Source: an uncultured Bacillota bacterium
GTDB taxonomy: Bacteria > Bacillota > Clostridia > Peptostreptococcales > Anaerovoracaceae
DNA: 6,685 nt
Reading direction: 5' to 3'
Assembly (NCBI GenBank): GCA_946410475.1
Contig: CAMKAM010000081.1
Coordinates: forward strand, 1 to 6,685
Shown in pieces: positions 5,024 through 6,685 of the stretch (within the stretch, counting starts at the first letter, position 1; each line of letters begins with the position of its first letter). A model generated the notes under the pieces. It was not told the origin of the DNA and searched no databases. It was given only the letters and a program-made list of their open reading frames with translations. The translations under genes were made by a program, and so were the position numbers.

Positions 5024-6685
5024 TTACTTCAGTTTGTTTTCTATCACAGCGAGTCTGTCCGTCACCTTCGCTAGCATGTCTTCGTACTTCGCCATCTTGT
5101 CCTTCTCTTCCTGGACCTTGGCGGCAGGAGCCTTCTTCACGAAGCCTTCGTTCGACAGCATGCCCTTGACTCTCTTGACTTCGCCCTCGAGCTTCTTCTT
5201 CTCTTTCGTCAGTCTCTCGAGCTCAGCCTCGAAGTCTACGAGTTCGTCGAGCGGTACGTAGATCTCGGCTCCCGGTACTACTCCGCTCATCGACTCGGCC
5301 GGGATGTCGGCCTTGTCCGTCGTTACCTTGAGGTCGGTGATGTTGCCGATATCCATGATGTATCTCATTCCGCCGTCGACCGTATCCTTCATGTCTTCAT
5401 CAGCGAGGACTACAGCTGTCAGCTTCTTGCCCGGCGAAGCCTCTGCCTCGACGCGGATGTCTCTGACCGCCTTGATGATCTCCATCGCCTTTTCGACGAC
5501 TGCGGATTCTGCTTCGTATGTCTTCGCTTCATCAAACTCAGGCCATCTGTCGGAGATGAGGTATGTGCCCTCGTTTCCGGGCAGGAACTGCCAGATCTCT
5601 TCCGTGATGAACGGCATGAACGGGTGGAGCAGCCTGAGGAGATCCTTCAGCGTCTCTACGAGGACGGCCCTTGCGACCTTCTTGTCCTCTTCATCATCGC
5701 CGTAGAGTCTGCCCTTGGCGAACTCGATGTACCAGTCGCAGTACTCGTTCCAGATCGTGTCGTGGATCTTCGTTCCTGCGATGCCCAGTTCGAATCTGTC
5801 CATATCGTCTGTAGCCTGACGAGCGCATTCGTTGACCCTTGCGATCATCCACTTGTCTTCATCCTTCAGGTCAGCGCCGTCTATATCCGCCAGCGGCAGG
5901 ATGTTACCGTCGTCGTCCTGGAGATTCATGATAACGAATCTCGAAGCGTTCCAGAGCTTGTTCGCGAAGTTCCTTGCAGCGACCATCCTCTCATCGAGGA
6001 ACCTCATGTCGTTGCCCGGGCTGATGCCTGTTCCGAGCATGAACCTGAGAGCGTCTGCTCCGTACTGATCTATTATATCCAGCGGGTCGATGCCGTTTCC
6101 GAGCGATTTGCTCATCTTGCGTCCCTGGGCGTCACGGACGAGACCGTGTACGTAAACGTATTCGAACGGTTCTTCACCCACAGCTTCGAGAGACGTGAAT
6201 ATCATCCTTGCGATCCAGAAGAAGATGATGTCGTATCCCGTTACGAGCACGTTCGTCGGATGGAAGTATTCGAGGTCCGGCGTCTTTTCCGGCCATCCCA
6301 TCGTCGAGAACGTCCACAGCGCGGAGCTGAACCATGTATCCAGGACGTCTTCATCCTGCCTGAGATGCGTGCATCCGCACTTCGGGCACTTCTCCGGTGC
6401 TTCCTCGGCGACTATCGTCTCGCCGCACTCGTCGCAGTAGTAAGCGGGTATCCTGTGGCCCCACCACAGCTGCCTGGAGATGCACCAGTCTCTGATGTTC
6501 TCCATCCAGTGCATATATGTCTTCGAGAATCTCTCCGGTACGAACTTTGTCGTTCCGTTCTTTACGACCTCGATCGCAGGCTCTGCGAGCGGCTTCATCT
6601 TTACGAACCACTGGTCGGAGAGCATCGGCTCTACGACAGTGCCGCAGCGGTAGCATCTTCCTGCCGGGATCTGCATCTCTTCGAT
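5024..6685 (-). CDS. valS: Valyl-tRNA synthetase, C-terminal two thirds (start lies beyond the right edge)
   Basis: This class I aminoacyl-tRNA synthetase charges tRNA-Val with valine in the cytoplasm. The 554 residues present stay open to the right edge. Full-length ValRS is roughly 880 residues, so the HIGH motif and most of the editing domain are outside. Numbering from the edge: RCYRCGTVVEPMLSDQWFVK at 10-29 is a characteristic ValRS segment at the end of the editing insertion; DWCISRQLWWGHRIPAYYC is at 67-85; a CDEC...CPKCG pair (85-105) looks like a zinc knuckle; LVTGYDIIFFWIARM lies at 148-162. The catalytic KMSKS lies at bases 6118-6104, followed by GNDMRF. The helical anticodon-binding domain follows, with LLHPFMPFITEEIWQ near 353-367. 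The last 70 or so residues form the charged coiled-coil arm typical of ValRS (LERLTKEKKKLEGEVKRVKG). The TAA is at 5026-5024. A T-box leader, common for valS in Firmicutes, would lie outside the window. Confidence 0.97.
   Translation of the reverse strand: MEEMQIPAGRCYRCGTVVEPMLSDQWFVKMKPLAEPAIEVVKNGTTKFVPERFSKTYMHWMENIRDWCISRQLWWGHRIPAYYCDECGETIVAEEAPEKCPKCGCTHLRQDEDVLDTWFSSALWTFSTMGWPEKTPDLEYFHPTNVLVTGYDIIFFWIARMIFTSLEAVGEEPFEYVYVHGLVRDAQGRKMSKSLGNGIDPLDIIDQYGADALRFMLGTGISPGNDMRFLDERMVAARNFANKLWNASRFVIMNLQDDDGNILPLADIDGADLKDEDKWMIARVNECARQATDDMDRFELGIAGTKIHDTIWNEYCDWYIEFAKGRLYGDDEEDKKVARAVLVETLKDLLRLLHPFMPFITEEIWQFLPGNEGTYLISDRWPEFDEAKTYEAESAVVEKAMEIIKAVRDIRVEAEASPGKKLTAVVLADEDMKDTVDGGMRYIMDIGNITDLKVTTDKADIPAESMSGVVPGAEIYVPLDELVDFEAELERLTKEKKKLEGEVKRVKGMLSNEGFVKKAPAAKVQEEKDKMAKYEDMLAKVTDRLAVIENKLK

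Overview
The window is a densely packed, single-direction stretch of a bacterial chromosome. Every gene supported lies on the minus strand, so transcription runs from the right edge to the left edge. In that order the genes are valS (5' end missing), folC, a diacylglycerol/lipid kinase, a GNAT acetyltransferase, plsX, rnc and smc (3' part missing). There are no RNA genes, insertion sequences, CRISPR arrays, phage genes or long gene-free stretches. The largest gap is 43 bases, between valS and folC.

The organism is most likely a member of the Bacillota, class Clostridia. The reasons are the valS-folC pair and the plsX/rnc/smc cluster, both familiar Firmicute arrangements; a DgkB/YegS-type soluble lipid kinase; purine-rich Shine-Dalgarno sites before most genes; and coding that is moderately GC-rich by eye yet still uses AGA/AGG for Arg and ATA for Ile often. 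I cannot name the genus. These are ordinary core genes, with no sign of horizontal transfer.

Right part (about 3661-6685): the C-terminal two thirds of valyl-tRNA synthetase, a short spacer with a GC-rich inverted repeat, then folylpolyglutamate/dihydrofolate synthase. Middle (2295-3657): a lipid kinase and a GNAT protein with an unusual cysteine-bearing tail. Left part (1-2298): plsX, rnc and the start of smc. From folC to smc, consecutive genes are separated by at most 11 bases or overlap by 4 to 11 bases, and two of the overlapping genes start with GTG. This suggests one polycistronic unit with translational coupling.

Functionally, PlsX makes acyl-phosphate for phosphatidic acid synthesis and the lipid kinase makes phosphatidic acid from diacylglycerol, so two routes to the same phospholipid precursor sit in one transcript. 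They are next to genes for translation (valS), folate metabolism (folC), RNA processing (rnc) and chromosome organisation (smc). acpP, often found between plsX and rnc in Firmicutes, is absent here.

I found no convincing undescribed system. The points most worth a second look are an Asp-to-Asn change at a metal-ligand position of RNase III, the cysteine tail and altered acetyl-CoA loop of the GNAT protein, a near-consensus promoter inside folC, and the joined valS-folC / plsX-rnc-smc layout without acpP.
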